64,000 nucleotides of DNA, taken from Actinomycetospora termitidis (GTDB lineage: Bacteria > Actinomycetota > Actinomycetes > Mycobacteriales > Pseudonocardiaceae). Positions 33,698-43,438 of this stretch are shown here, piece by piece. Within the stretch, counting starts at the first letter, position 1, and the number at the start of each line of letters is the position of its first letter. The position numbers were made by a program, and so were the translations under genes. The stretch is taken from assembly GCF_030286555.1 (NCBI RefSeq), contig NZ_JASVWF010000006.1:186001-250000 (forward strand), given 5' to 3'. The notes under the pieces were generated by a model. It searched no databases. It worked only from the letters and a program-made list of their open reading frames with translations, and was not told the origin of the DNA.

Positions 33698-36445
33698 TCA
33701 GCGACACGACAGGTCGTCCGGTGGATCCGTGCCCGTCACGCTCGTCCACTCGGTCGGGGTGAGGTCCCGTCCCGCGACCCGACAGGCAAGGGCGACGAGA
33801 GCGTCGTCCGAGAGGTCGCGCACGAGCATCGCCGTGGGCTCCTCGTCGGCGGACTCCGTGACCGAGAGCAGGGTGCGGGCATCCCGGGTGAAGGCGTGGC
33901 CGGTCTTGAGGCCCCCATCGGCAGGAGCGGGCAACGACGCCAGGGGGACGCCGCTCGCGAGGTCCACGACGTCGAGCGATCCGTCCAGTCGCGGACGTCC
34001 GATCAGCTCCTCCGAGTCGCCGGTCACCGGCGCGGCGCCCTCGTAGCCGGGATCGGGCGGCAGGGTACGGAGCAGGGCGCGACCGTCCTCCGTCCATGTC
34101 TCGAGCGAGCCGTCGGCCCGCTGCACGAGCAGCACCCGTCCCGCGTACGTGGCGGACGTGACGTCTCCCGGCAGGCGCGCCACGACCTGCCTCGTCGCGG
34201 GCTCGACGACCGCGGCCCCGGCGTCCCCCACGACCGCGGCGTGAGCGCCGTCCGGCGAGACGCTCCCGACGGCCTCGTCGTACTGCCCCAGGGCGACCGG
34301 ACCCGGGACGTCCGCCACGACCTGCCCGGACCGGACGTCCCTCGTCACGACCGTCCCGTCGTCCACGACGGAGATCGCTCTGCCGTCGGTGGTGATCCGG
34401 GTGGAGACGGCGTCGTCGTCGTAGGTCGATGGCAGGGTGCCGGCCACGAGCGGCGTCGGAGGGATCGGACGGACCGCGTGAACGGTCAGCCCGCCTCCGG
34501 GGTCCCAGGCGAGTCCCCCCGCCATCTGCTCGCTCCGTAGGATGGCCGGCGGGCCACCGGCAAGGGACTGGACGGCCAGGACGGACTCCCGACCGTCCAG
34601 GACCGCGACACGAGCTCCGTCGGGGGAGACCGCGATCTCGGGCGGAGGACAGGCGGTACATGCCCAGTCCGCTTTGGTGGGGAGGGCACGGGTGAGGCGG
34701 TCGACCTGCCGGAGATCCCACGTCGCGATCGAGGTGCCCGACGCCGAGACCAGACGCGACCCATCGCCGAGGAACTCCAGTCCGCCCTCCGTGACGTCAG
34801 GGATCCCCGTCAGGGCCACGGGCGCCGCGGCTGCGGCTCCGGATGCGGTCACGTCCGAGACGTAGATCGTCCCCGCGCCTGCGGCCGCGGTCCTGCGGCC
34901 GTCAGGAGAGAGCGCGAGGGCGTCGGCCTTCGTGACCGGTGCTGTCGCCTCCGAGACGGGGACCTCCCCCGCGCCCGACAGCGTCGAACCGACGTCGAAG
35001 ACCCCCGAATCGTTGGTGTGGGTGAAGGCAGCCCCGTCACGGGAGATCGCGGTCGCGTAGAGCCGCGCCCCGAAGCCGGACAGCGGCACACTCGACACCA
35101 CGGAACCGTCGACGGTCCGGCGACGTTCCCACCCCTCGAGGCCCATGACGACCACCTCGTCGTCGTTCGGCAGCGTGACCTCGGCGGCGGACATGGAGGG
35201 AACGACGAGCCGCGCGGCGCCGGAGGCCACGTCTACCACGGCCGTGCGAGATTGCGGCGTGGCGGGCACATCGAGCGTCAGGACGGCGGTCCGCCCGCTC
35301 GGTGCCATGGCGACGTGGGTGACGTTCGACCCCGGGACGGTCAGGGGCATCGTCCGACCGTTCCGTGCGAGGAACGTGCTGCCGCCTCCCGTGGCGACGA
35401 CCACCTGACCGGAGGAATCGGTCGCGATCTCGTCGACCCGCGTCGGTAGCGTGAGGACGTCCGACATCGGTCCGCCGTCGAACGGCAGACGGACGACCCG
35501 TCCGTCGACGAGCCCCACCAGCACTGTCGAGCCGTCATCACTGCCGTCCACCGAGCTGACCGGGACGGGCAGGTGCCGGACGCCGGTCAGGTGCGGGCTG
35601 GCGAGGTCGGTCTGCATCAGCGCCGCGCGGGTCTGCGGGTTCGGGGTGTTGCGGAACGCGGCGACGGCCAGGAGCGCCGCAGCCGGCAGGTCCGTGCCCG
35701 TGCGGGACACGGCGGTCGACGCGAGCTGACGCGCGACGGCGAGGTTCGTCTGCTCCACGGCGCGCCCTCGCTGGTACCACGCGATGCCCCCGGCGACCAG
35801 TGCGAGGACGACGAGCACCGACAGCGCCACCACCGCACCACGGGCACGTCGGACGGCCCGGCGTTGGATCGCAAGATGTTCTCCGCGGATCGTGTCCTTC
35901 TCGACCCCGCGGACCGTGGCGGTGACGTCGGCCAGCACGGACTGGAACGCGTCGTCCCGGGCGCGACGGGAGGCCCCAGCGCGCATCTCGCGTGCGTCCA
36001 CGGTGCGCGGTTCCGCGCCGAAGACCCCACGGAGACGGGGGTGCAGCGCGGTGCTCGAGGTCGGGTCGAAGTCGTCGCCCGACCACGTCAGCGTGCCGTC
36101 GGTCAGCACGACCAGGATGCGGTGGACCGAGCGGTGCGTCCGCCACCAGTCCAGTTCGCGACCCACCCAGTCCGATCGGGCTGCGAGCGGGGACGCGAGG
36201 ACCACCAACCACTCCGAGCGCGCCAGTGCGTCCTCGATCGTGGCCCAGAGATCCGGAGAGGCTCCGAGATTGGCGTCGTCGCGGAAGACCCGCACCGTCC
36301 GGGCTGCGCGGGCCTCCGTCGCGAACCGTTCGATCCCGACCTGGAGTTGTGCAGCGAGGGCCCCGTCGGCCCGGTGGCTGTAGGAGACGAAGGCGGCGTA
36401 GGTGGCACCATGGTCGGCGGGCGCCCGGGTGGCTGACGTCGACAC
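33698..36445 (-). CDS. TIR domain - membrane helix - beta-propeller protein
   Basis: The protein has 915 residues from GTG 36445, 3 bases after the stop of the RyR gene. TIR domain at about 14-115: YAAFVSYSHRADGAL, VRVFRDDANLGASPDLWATI, LVVLASPLAARSDWVGREL with candidate catalytic Glu97 (the SxWxxxE position). A membrane helix lies at about 204-223 (VVALSVLVVLALVAGGIAWY), then coiled sequence EQTNLAVARQLAS. Residues 290-880 are degenerate WD40-like repeats (LALSPDGRRTAAAGAGTIYV and others). The tail CRVAGRDLTPTEW ... C is shared with the TIR protein at 38065-40803. TIR domains of bacterial conflict systems cleave NAD; the propeller would be the sensor. It is the last gene of the three-gene operon. 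Confidence 0.8.
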   Translation of the reverse strand: MSTSATRAPADHGATYAAFVSYSHRADGALAAQLQVGIERFATEARAARTVRVFRDDANLGASPDLWATIEDALARSEWLVVLASPLAARSDWVGRELDWWRTHRSVHRILVVLTDGTLTWSGDDFDPTSSTALHPRLRGVFGAEPRTVDAREMRAGASRRARDDAFQSVLADVTATVRGVEKDTIRGEHLAIQRRAVRRARGAVVALSVLVVLALVAGGIAWYQRGRAVEQTNLAVARQLASTAVSRTGTDLPAAALLAVAAFRNTPNPQTRAALMQTDLASPHLTGVRHLPVPVSSVDGSDDGSTVLVGLVDGRVVRLPFDGGPMSDVLTLPTRVDEIATDSSGQVVVATGGGSTFLARNGRTMPLTVPGSNVTHVAMAPSGRTAVLTLDVPATPQSRTAVVDVASGAARLVVPSMSAAEVTLPNDDEVVVMGLEGWERRRTVDGSVVSSVPLSGFGARLYATAISRDGAAFTHTNDSGVFDVGSTLSGAGEVPVSEATAPVTKADALALSPDGRRTAAAGAGTIYVSDVTASGAAAAAPVALTGIPDVTEGGLEFLGDGSRLVSASGTSIATWDLRQVDRLTRALPTKADWACTACPPPEIAVSPDGARVAVLDGRESVLAVQSLAGGPPAILRSEQMAGGLAWDPGGGLTVHAVRPIPPTPLVAGTLPSTYDDDAVSTRITTDGRAISVVDDGTVVTRDVRSGQVVADVPGPVALGQYDEAVGSVSPDGAHAAVVGDAGAAVVEPATRQVVARLPGDVTSATYAGRVLLVQRADGSLETWTEDGRALLRTLPPDPGYEGAAPVTGDSEELIGRPRLDGSLDVVDLASGVPLASLPAPADGGLKTGHAFTRDARTLLSVTESADEEPTAMLVRDLSDDALVALACRVAGRDLTPTEWTSVTGTDPPDDLSCR

Positions 36446-36448
36446 GGG

Positions 36449-38068
36449 TCAGCGGCTGACGCGCAGGACGTGCAGCCCGACCTGGCGGAGCTGATCGGGC
36501 ATGGCGCGCACCGAGTCGCGGTCCTTCTGCTTGGACTCCGGCGAGAGCTCGGTCCACGGAACGAGGTCGGGGTGGGTCATGGCCTCGTCGTCGCGCGGGC
36601 CCTTCTGCCATCCGGCCTTCTTCTTGTCCGCGCACCAGCGGTCGTGCTCCTGGACTGCGAGCCGTTCCAGCTCGGCGCCCTCGAAAGTGAACTCGGTGTC
36701 GGTCTCGGAGGCAGGGACGACGGCGAGGTGCTCGGCGCGGAGCTTCGCGCCGATGCCGCGCGCCTGGTCGATGTTGGCGCGCTGGAGATCGTCGGTGAGC
36801 TGGGCCCAGGGGACCGTCGACGCGTTGTCGTGCGCCGACTCGCCACGCTTGCGGGCGGCAGTGACGTACGCGGTGTGGGCGACGCGGGCCATGTCCCGGT
36901 AGACGCCGTCGCGCAGGGAGGACAGGTCGTAGACGTGGTCGGTGGTGTTGAAGAGGTTCAGACGGGCGCGGCCGAAGCTCGACCCCGCCACGTGCTGCCC
37001 GGTGATGGTGGACCCGAGGGCAGTGCTGGACCGGGTCGCGACGACCACGTCCACCGGCACGTCCCGCAGCCGCTGGAGCAGACGCAGGCCGAGCTGCACC
37101 GCCTGGACGTCGTCGTCCACGGCGACGACCACCCGGACCATGTTCTCCGGTATCTCGAACTCGACGAGCCCCGAGGGTGAGGTCGAGGTCCACGCCACGG
37201 CGGGTTCGGAGGTGCGGTCCCGACGACGGAGGTCCTCTCGGATCGCTTCGAAGGTCTCGCCGGCGCCCACGAGCACCAGGGACCCGTCCTCGGGCGCGGG
37301 AAGGTGCGCGTCGAGGAGCCGGCGGGCGGCCCGCGTGACCGGGTCGAAGAACTCCACGTGGACCGGGGACCCGGAGTTCAGCTCGTACGCGGCGAGTGCG
37401 GAGGCGAGCTCCGGGGACGCCATCTCGAGGAAGCATGGCGGTGGCGTGTCCACCCCGTCGAGCGCCGTCCGGACCGCCGCCGCGACGTCGGTGTTCCGGG
37501 CGCTGTCCCCGGTCACCACGATGACCTCCCGGGCTCGGTCGATGCGCGCCTCGCGCAGCACGTCGACGTCGCGCGGGTCGCCACCGACGCGCAGGACGGT
37601 CTCGTCGCGGAGGTCGGGCGCGGGGTCGCTGCTCGCGGTGCCCGGACTGATGACGACGCAGGTCCGGCCCTCCCGTGCGACGCCGCGCGCCACGAGCAGG
37701 GCGGGGGCACCGTCGCCGCAGACGATCGTGTGGGCGTCGAGCCGGCGGGCGCGCACCGCGTCATAGGTGGAGTCGTAGACCGCCTTCACCGAGTACCCGA
37801 GCGTCAGCAGCGTCGTCGCGGGCGCGAGGAACCGGGCGATGTCGAGGACGACCGGGAGGTCGCCCATCGTCTGCAGCGGTGCCGCGTCGAGGAGGAAGAG
37901 CTGCAGCGTGTAGTAGGCGATGTCGGTCCAGCCCTCGCCGGCCTCGAGCCCGGGCCGTGGGATGAGGTCCTCGAAGCCGATGAACCCGAGCACCGCGGCG
38001 ACGATCGCCGCGCCTCCGAGGCCGATGCGGAGATACGAATCGGCGCGCGCTCGTCCGGTCGTCGTCAT
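36449..38068 (-). CDS. Channel-like membrane protein with RCK (TrkA-N) and RyR domains
   Basis: The protein has 539 residues from ATG 38068, overlapping the upstream stop (ATGA). Membrane segments at about 14-32 (IGLGGAAIVAAVLGFIGF) and 75-97 flank a re-entrant-like stretch IAYYTLQLFLLDAAPL, a two-helix channel layout without the K+ filter TVGYG. Two Rossmann modules follow (HTIVCGDGAPALLVARGVAR at 113; SLVLVGAGETFEAIREDLRR at 263), as in RCK domains. Residues about 465-533 form a RyR domain: AELERLAVQEHDRWCADKKK, AGWQKGPRDDEAMTHPDLVP, WTELSPESKQKDRDSVR. RyR domains have been proposed to bind nucleotide-type signals. Flanked by two TIR genes, it could be an ion-flux effector gated by a TIR product. 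Confidence 0.75.
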   Translation of the reverse strand: MTTTGRARADSYLRIGLGGAAIVAAVLGFIGFEDLIPRPGLEAGEGWTDIAYYTLQLFLLDAAPLQTMGDLPVVLDIARFLAPATTLLTLGYSVKAVYDSTYDAVRARRLDAHTIVCGDGAPALLVARGVAREGRTCVVISPGTASSDPAPDLRDETVLRVGGDPRDVDVLREARIDRAREVIVVTGDSARNTDVAAAVRTALDGVDTPPPCFLEMASPELASALAAYELNSGSPVHVEFFDPVTRAARRLLDAHLPAPEDGSLVLVGAGETFEAIREDLRRRDRTSEPAVAWTSTSPSGLVEFEIPENMVRVVVAVDDDVQAVQLGLRLLQRLRDVPVDVVVATRSSTALGSTITGQHVAGSSFGRARLNLFNTTDHVYDLSSLRDGVYRDMARVAHTAYVTAARKRGESAHDNASTVPWAQLTDDLQRANIDQARGIGAKLRAEHLAVVPASETDTEFTFEGAELERLAVQEHDRWCADKKKAGWQKGPRDDEAMTHPDLVPWTELSPESKQKDRDSVRAMPDQLRQVGLHVLRVSR

Positions 38069-40803
38069 CGTGGCGACTGCCCACACACCGAGGCCTCCTC
38101 GCGGCCGTTGGTGAACAGCGACCACTCGGCCCTGGTCAGGTCCCGGCCGCGCGACGCGCACAACCTGGTGCGCATCGCGTCGGGCGTGAGGTCGTACGTG
38201 TGTTGCCCCGTGGAGTCGACGATCAGCAGCGAGTCGGCGGAGAGGAAGAACGGCTGGGACGAGAGTTCGGTGTTCGTGCGCAGCACCGCATCGCGGGCCC
38301 CCAGCGCCACGTCCCAGATGCTGACGCCGCCTCCGGACGCCGAGCCCGCAGCCAGTCGGTTGTCCGACCCGAACGACAAGCCCGTGACGGCATACTGCTG
38401 ACCGGAGAGCACGGCGGTCGGGTCCGTCGGGCGGGCGACGTCCCAGATCACGATCTTGCCGTCCATGCCGCCCTGCGCGAGACGACCGTCCGGGGCGAAG
38501 GCCAGGCTCGTCGTGCCGATCGAGCTCGGGCCCTTCAGCTCGGCGACGGCGCTGCGACTCGGGACGTCCCACACCTTCAGGCCGTGGTTGAGCGAGCTGT
38601 GGGCGAGCATGCGGCCGTCGGCGCTGAAGGCGAGGTGGGTGTACAGCTCGAACGTCTCCGGTCCGACCGAGGGCGGCGGGATGCTCGCGTACTCGGTACC
38701 GTCGGTGCTCGAGTAGAGTACGACGCCGCCGGCGGGGTCCCCGACGGCGAGGAGCCTCCCGTCGGGGGAGTGCTGGAGCGCGACGACGGAGCCGGTCGAC
38801 AGGCCTCGGAGCAGCCTCAGGGGAGTGCCGTCCCGGACGTCGAACACACCGACCGCACCGTTGGTGTACCCGACGGCCAGTTGACCTCCGCCGACGGACA
38901 CCGAGGCGGCCTGGACGGGGAGTGCGACCCGCATCGAGCGGTCACCCTCGACGACCTCGGCCGTCAGGCCGTCCGCGGAGAGGATCGCGGACCGTCCGGC
39001 GGCGGGCTCGGCCGCCCCGGCCGTCCCGGCCGTGACCGTGCCACGCGCCCGTGACCAGTCGTCCCCCATCCTCCAGACGACCGCGTTGCCCGTGAAGTCA
39101 CCGGTGAGGATCGTTCGGCCGTCGGGACCGACGGCGACGTCGGAGGTCGTGCCGACGGGACCCTGCACGATCTGCTCCCACCGGCTGGAGGTCGGGATCG
39201 ACCAGCGCCCCACCCAACCGTCGCGCGACGCCGTCACCAGCGTGTCGGCGTCGAGGTAGGTCAGCCCAGTGATCGTCTCCTGGTGAGCCGGCACCCGTTG
39301 CCAGGCGCGGGACGCGAGGTCGAGCACGAGCACGTCCCCACCGTTGCGCGACGCCGCGAGGGTTCGACCGTCCGGCGCGAACGCCGCCTTGCCCTTGGTC
39401 ATCGAGGCGTACTCGGTGGTCCGCGCGACCTCGGCGCCGGTGGCCAGGTCCCAGACCAGGAAGGTGCCGGACCAGTCCCCGGCAGCGACGAACCGACCGT
39501 CGGGTGACAGCCCGACCCCGGACGTCGGGCGGGTCAGACCCGGCAGCCGGCGCATCTCGGCTCCCGTGGCGGCGTCGACGACGATCACCTCGCCTCGATA
39601 GCCGCCCACCACGAGCCGAGTGCCGTCGGCGCTGAAGGCGAGGTCGTAGGCGGGACGATCGATGCGAGTTCGCGCGCTGCGGGTGCCCGGGTCCCACACG
39701 GTGGTGCCGAAGCCGTCGCCGACCGCGACCGAGCGGCCGTCGGGGCCGAACTCGGCCACGGACACCGTGTTCGAGGGCAGCTCTGCCCGGACCGTCCGGG
39801 TCGTCGCGTCCCAGAGCCGGACCGGGTCGCCCGGACCCGCCGTCAGGAAGGTGTTGCCGTCGGGGCTGACAGCCGCGGTCTCGATCACTCCCCGATGCCC
39901 GCCGAGGTACCCCACGACCGACCGGTCGTGTTCGACCATGCGCATCATCGCTCCGGTGGCCTCGGGAGTCGGGCTGACCTCGGAGGCGGCCAGGGCGAGC
40001 AGCGTGGACAGCTGCGGGTCCCGGTCGGTCCGGGTCGCGGACTGGGTGGCGAGCAGCCGGGAGGTGGCGACGTCCCGCTGTCGGGTCGCCTCGCCTGCGT
40101 TGACGGTCGCCAGGAGAGCCGCGACCAGCGCGCACACCAACAGGATGGCGAGCGTGGCCGCCGCACCCCATGCCGTCCGGACCGTCTTGCGGTGCTCCCG
40201 GAGGTCGTCGCCCTCGAGCTCGGCCTTGGACCGACCGCTGATGGGGGCGGCGAGCGCGGCCACACCGTCACGGAAGGTGCCGTTGCGCAGGGTCATGTCC
40301 GGGCTGGTCCGGGCCCAGGTCAGGTCGAGGTAGCGCGGTGGCTCGACGAAGGCCTCCGCCAGCGCGGGTGGTGCGGCCGAGCTGTTCTCGACGTCGAGCC
40401 GGCCCTGCTGCTCGTCCCAGACCCATGTCCCGGACGTCACGACGACGAGGATCGACTCGGGGCCGTGGTGCTCGAGCCAGAAGCGGATCTCGCGGTCGAC
40501 CCACTCGGACGCGGCGGCCTCGGGCGAACACAGCAGCACGAGATAGCGGGCCTCGAGCAGGACGCCCTGGATTGTCGTCCACAGCTTCGGGGTGACCTCG
40601 AGGCCGGCGGCGTCGAGATACACGGTCCGCGCCCGCCGCCGGTACCAGGGCTTCCCGAGACGCTCCAGGGCCTGGTGGATCGCCGGCGCCAGGTCGCGGT
40701 CGGCGGCGTGGCTGTAGGAGATGAACGCGTCCACGGAGGATGCGCTCGCCGGCGTCGGACGAGGTCGTGCCGGGTCGGGAGCCGGCGAATCCAACAGCAC
40801 CAC
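38065..40803 (-). CDS. TIR domain - membrane helix - WD40 repeat protein
   Basis: The protein has 912 residues from GTG 40803, with GGGGGGACC upstream. TIR domain at about 24-125: VDAFISYSHAADRDLAPAIH, TVYLDAAGLEVTPKLWTTIQ, LVLLCSPEAAASEWVDREI with candidate catalytic Glu105. Membrane helix at about 213-235 (GAAATLAILLVCALVAALLA). Then come about 12-14 WD40 repeats filling two propellers (AAVSPDGNTFLTAGPGDPVR; LAFAPDGRLAQGGMDGKIVI). The C-terminus CASRGRDLTRAEWSLF ... C matches the tail of the second TIR protein. It is the first gene of the operon. The outside location of the propeller is predicted from a single membrane helix, though it could equally be cytosolic. Confidence 0.82.
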   Translation of the reverse strand: MVLLDSPAPDPARPRPTPASASSVDAFISYSHAADRDLAPAIHQALERLGKPWYRRRARTVYLDAAGLEVTPKLWTTIQGVLLEARYLVLLCSPEAAASEWVDREIRFWLEHHGPESILVVVTSGTWVWDEQQGRLDVENSSAAPPALAEAFVEPPRYLDLTWARTSPDMTLRNGTFRDGVAALAAPISGRSKAELEGDDLREHRKTVRTAWGAAATLAILLVCALVAALLATVNAGEATRQRDVATSRLLATQSATRTDRDPQLSTLLALAASEVSPTPEATGAMMRMVEHDRSVVGYLGGHRGVIETAAVSPDGNTFLTAGPGDPVRLWDATTRTVRAELPSNTVSVAEFGPDGRSVAVGDGFGTTVWDPGTRSARTRIDRPAYDLAFSADGTRLVVGGYRGEVIVVDAATGAEMRRLPGLTRPTSGVGLSPDGRFVAAGDWSGTFLVWDLATGAEVARTTEYASMTKGKAAFAPDGRTLAASRNGGDVLVLDLASRAWQRVPAHQETITGLTYLDADTLVTASRDGWVGRWSIPTSSRWEQIVQGPVGTTSDVAVGPDGRTILTGDFTGNAVVWRMGDDWSRARGTVTAGTAGAAEPAAGRSAILSADGLTAEVVEGDRSMRVALPVQAASVSVGGGQLAVGYTNGAVGVFDVRDGTPLRLLRGLSTGSVVALQHSPDGRLLAVGDPAGGVVLYSSTDGTEYASIPPPSVGPETFELYTHLAFSADGRMLAHSSLNHGLKVWDVPSRSAVAELKGPSSIGTTSLAFAPDGRLAQGGMDGKIVIWDVARPTDPTAVLSGQQYAVTGLSFGSDNRLAAGSASGGGVSIWDVALGARDAVLRTNTELSSQPFFLSADSLLIVDSTGQHTYDLTPDAMRTRLCASRGRDLTRAEWSLFTNGREEASVCGQSPR

Positions 40804-41204
40804 GGCGCGGTCCCCCCACGGTGTCCCGGTGACGTTCCGTGGTCACTTTATGGAGTCGATCACGAGACGACATGGGCTGATGGGGTGAACCATGCCGTCC
40901 GGCCGGTTCTGCGTGGTTGCTCCGAGCTTCGAGCGTGCTCATCGGGAGATCGTCGAGAGCGCCGCGCTCAGCATCGGCGCGGGGTCGTGGACGCCACGCT
41001 CGGTCGGTGACGGTCGTGTGTGATGCGTAGGATTCCTGTGCACCGAACACGCCCCTGACCGCCCTACCGCTCCGGGAGTTCTGGGAGCCACGTGCGGCAG
41101 GACCCGTCGTCGGGAGGCTGGGGGTGCGACCGGGTCGCTGACATGCACACGGTCGGCCGGTCCCGCACCGCGCACGCCGTCCCTACGGCGCACACTCGAG
41201 GGCG
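40804..41204. other. 401-base divergent gap
   Basis: It lies between the TIR/RyR operon and the carotenoid oxygenase gene and must hold both promoters. Short frames on either strand lack a credible start or any family resemblance. A copy of the 13-mer CCCGTCGTCGGGA, seen in two terminator hairpins, occurs at 41103-41115 without its partner arm. I see nothing else. Confidence 0.4.
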
Positions 41205-42566
41205 ATGACCGCCGAGGCGCCTCCCACGCGCGACCGCTACACCCCGGTCCCCGACGAGATCGACGCCGTCGACCTGCCGGTCGAGGGGGCGATCCCGCCG
41301 GAGCTGGACGGGCGCTACATCCGCAACGGCCCGAACCCGCTGCCCGGCGACGACCCCGGCCACTGGTTCCGCGGCCACGGGATGCTGCACGGCATCCGGC
41401 TCCGCGGCGGTCGTGCGGAGTGGTATCGCAACCGTTGGGTGCGCACCCGGGCCCTGGAGGGCAAGCCGTTCCTCGGCCTTCGGGGTCCCGACCTCACCGC
41501 CGTCCCCGCCAACACCCACCTCGTCCCGCAGGCGGGGCGGCTGCTCGCGCTGGTCGAGCAGGGACTGCCGTACGAGGTCGACGAGGAGCTGGCGACCGTC
41601 GGCCCGCAGGACTTCGACGGTCGGCTCACGACCGCCATGTGCGCCCACCCCAAGACCGACCCGGTCACCGGCGAGATGCACTTCCACGGCTACTCGCCGT
41701 TCCCGCCGTACCTGACCTACCACCGGCTCTCCGCCGACGGCGTCCTCGTCGAGAGCCGGCCCGTCGCGGTCGACCGGCCGACGATGATGCACGACCTCGC
41801 CGTCACCGACCGCCACGCGATCTTCCTCGACCTGCCGATGACCTTCGCCTGGCGCCGCATGGTCGTCTCCGGCATGCCGTTCGGGTGGGAGGAGCGCTAC
41901 GGCGCCCGGCTCGGCGTCATGCCCCTCGACGACCCGACCGCGCCGGTCCGCTGGTTCGAGATCGACCCCTGCTACGTCTTCCACGTCGGGACGGCGAGCT
42001 TCCTTCCCGACGCCGGGTCGGGGCGGATCGTTCTCGACGGTGCCCGCTACTCCGCGGCGGACGCCGCCGCGCTGTTCCCGTCGAGGCGTCGTCGCCGACC
42101 GCAGCGGGACCCGGCGTCCGAGGCCGTCGCGCTGGGCGTCGCGCGGTTCCACCGCTGGACGCTCGACCTCACCACCGGCGCCGTCACCGAGACCCCGCTC
42201 GACGACCGCGCTCTCGAGATGCCCACGCTCGACGACGACCGCGTCGGCCGCTCCGCGCGCTACCGCTACGCCGTCGCGTCGGGTCGACACAGCGACGCCG
42301 TGGTGAAGCTCGACCTGGACACCGGCGTCACGACGACCCACGACCCAGGCGCCGACGTCTCCGCCGGCGAGGCCGTGTTCGTCCCCTCCGTCGCCCCTGA
42401 TCGCGCCGAGGACGACGGCTGGCTGCTCACGATCACCACTCGCCGCGACGGGTCGGCGTCCCGCCTGCTCGTGCTCGACGCCTCCGACATCACCCGCACC
42501 GTCGCGGCGGTCACGCTGCCCCGCGGCGTCCCGGCCGGGTTCCACGGGAGCTGGATCCCGGCCTGA
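41205..42566 (+). CDS. Carotenoid cleavage oxygenase (RPE65/CCD family)
   Basis: The protein has 453 residues. The four iron-binding His are in place: H148 (AMCAHPKTD), H196 (PTMMHDLAVT), H260 (YVFHVGTA) and H447 (AGFHGSWIP). The opening LDGRYIRNGPNPLPGDDPGH is typical of the family, and the propeller Glu residues are present around EIDPCYV. Such enzymes cut carotenoid or stilbene double bonds with O2. There is no signal peptide. No carotenoid biosynthesis gene is nearby, so the substrate cannot be inferred. It stands alone, followed by a strong terminator hairpin. Confidence 0.88.
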   Translation: MTAEAPPTRDRYTPVPDEIDAVDLPVEGAIPPELDGRYIRNGPNPLPGDDPGHWFRGHGMLHGIRLRGGRAEWYRNRWVRTRALEGKPFLGLRGPDLTAVPANTHLVPQAGRLLALVEQGLPYEVDEELATVGPQDFDGRLTTAMCAHPKTDPVTGEMHFHGYSPFPPYLTYHRLSADGVLVESRPVAVDRPTMMHDLAVTDRHAIFLDLPMTFAWRRMVVSGMPFGWEERYGARLGVMPLDDPTAPVRWFEIDPCYVFHVGTASFLPDAGSGRIVLDGARYSAADAAALFPSRRRRRPQRDPASEAVALGVARFHRWTLDLTTGAVTETPLDDRALEMPTLDDDRVGRSARYRYAVASGRHSDAVVKLDLDTGVTTTHDPGADVSAGEAVFVPSVAPDRAEDDGWLLTITTRRDGSASRLLVLDASDITRTVAAVTLPRGVPAGFHGSWIPA

Positions 42567-42575
42567 GCGGCGCCG

Positions 42576-42599
42576 GGTCTCCACCCGTGGGTGGAGACC
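42576..42599 (+). terminator. Perfect 11-bp hairpin after the carotenoid oxygenase gene
   Basis: GGTCTCCACCC and GGGTGGAGACC pair fully around a GT centre, 10 bases past the stop at 42566. There is no U-tract. Confidence 0.65.
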
Positions 42600-42693
42600 G
42601 CGGACCTGCCCGTGGCTCGTCGTCGTGACGTCGGATTTTCGTGACGCTTCTCGGTGTCGGCGTCGACCGGATGCCGCGGACGAGGAGCTGACG

Positions 42694-43398
42694 ATGGACG
42701 AGGTCATGGGTGGGCGCGGACGTCGGGGCGTACTGGCCACGCTCGTGCTGGCGGCGATCCTGCTGCTGTCCCTGCTGGGGTCGGCGCCGGCGCGGGCGAG
42801 CGACGGCGTCTACGGGTGCGGCGGGACCGACAAGCCGGGCGAGGAGTGCATCGAGGTGCACGGCGACCCGGGCGGCGGCTGGGCGCCGTCCAACCCGGAC
42901 TCGACCGGTGATCCCGGCAAGGGAGGCGGTGCCGACGGCGGGTACGGCGGCGGTGGCGGCGGGGGAGGGCAGCAGTCGGCCGAGGTCCGGCAGGAGTCCG
43001 CGGCCCTGAGCAACGCGGTCGCCCGGATCCAGAAGAACCCGTTCCCGGAGGGCTGCACGACCCTGCGCGACGTCCACGCCGCGTCGATCGAGCGGTACTC
43101 GCGGGCAGCGGTGGAACTCGGGTTCGCGGATCGGGCGAACACGCTCGACGGGAAGTCCGCGATCATGGGGATCATCCGGACCTGGATGGACGTCGCGAAG
43201 AACGCGGGCGACCTCGGCAAGCAGGCCCTGGACGCCCTGATGAACAACCTGAACAACGACATCAACAACCAGAAGACCCAGCTCAGCACCGATCGGGTCA
43301 AGGACTCCTGGCACCGGTTCGAGGTCGCCAGGACCGCGATGGACACCGCGGGCGAGCAGTACCTGTCCTGCACCCGCGCGAGGGCCCTCGGGTTCTGA
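42694..43398 (+). CDS. Secreted protein with Gly-rich linker, unknown function
   Basis: The protein has 234 residues from ATG 42694, with GAGGAG 7 bases upstream. A signal peptide (RGVLATLVLAAILLLSLLGS, cleavage near ARA) is followed by a short Cys-containing stretch (YGCGGTDKPGEECIE), a Gly-rich linker (GGGADGGYGGGGGGGG) and a helical domain (about 100-234: LSNAVARIQKNPFPEGCTTL, then NNLNNDINNQKTQLSTDR). Four Cys could form two disulfides. No family is recognised. It is monocistronic, with hairpins on both sides. Confidence 0.6.
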   Translation: MDEVMGGRGRRGVLATLVLAAILLLSLLGSAPARASDGVYGCGGTDKPGEECIEVHGDPGGGWAPSNPDSTGDPGKGGGADGGYGGGGGGGGQQSAEVRQESAALSNAVARIQKNPFPEGCTTLRDVHAASIERYSRAAVELGFADRANTLDGKSAIMGIIRTWMDVAKNAGDLGKQALDALMNNLNNDINNQKTQLSTDRVKDSWHRFEVARTAMDTAGEQYLSCTRARALGF

Positions 43399-43414
43399 CG
43401 ACGAGCGGACGGGG

Positions 43415-43438
43415 CCCGGCCGCCCATCTGCGGCCGGG
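43415..43438. terminator. Hairpin between convergent genes
   Basis: CCCGGCCGC and GCGGCCGGG pair over 9 bp with a 6-base loop (CCATCT), directly between the stops of the secreted protein (plus) and the kinase (minus). It could serve both. Confidence 0.6.

Noticed and set aside
40939-41193. A small minus-strand gene in the gap upstream of the carotenoid oxygenase
   Set aside because: The 84-codon frame is Arg/Pro/His-rich with no start signal, motif or neighbour link.
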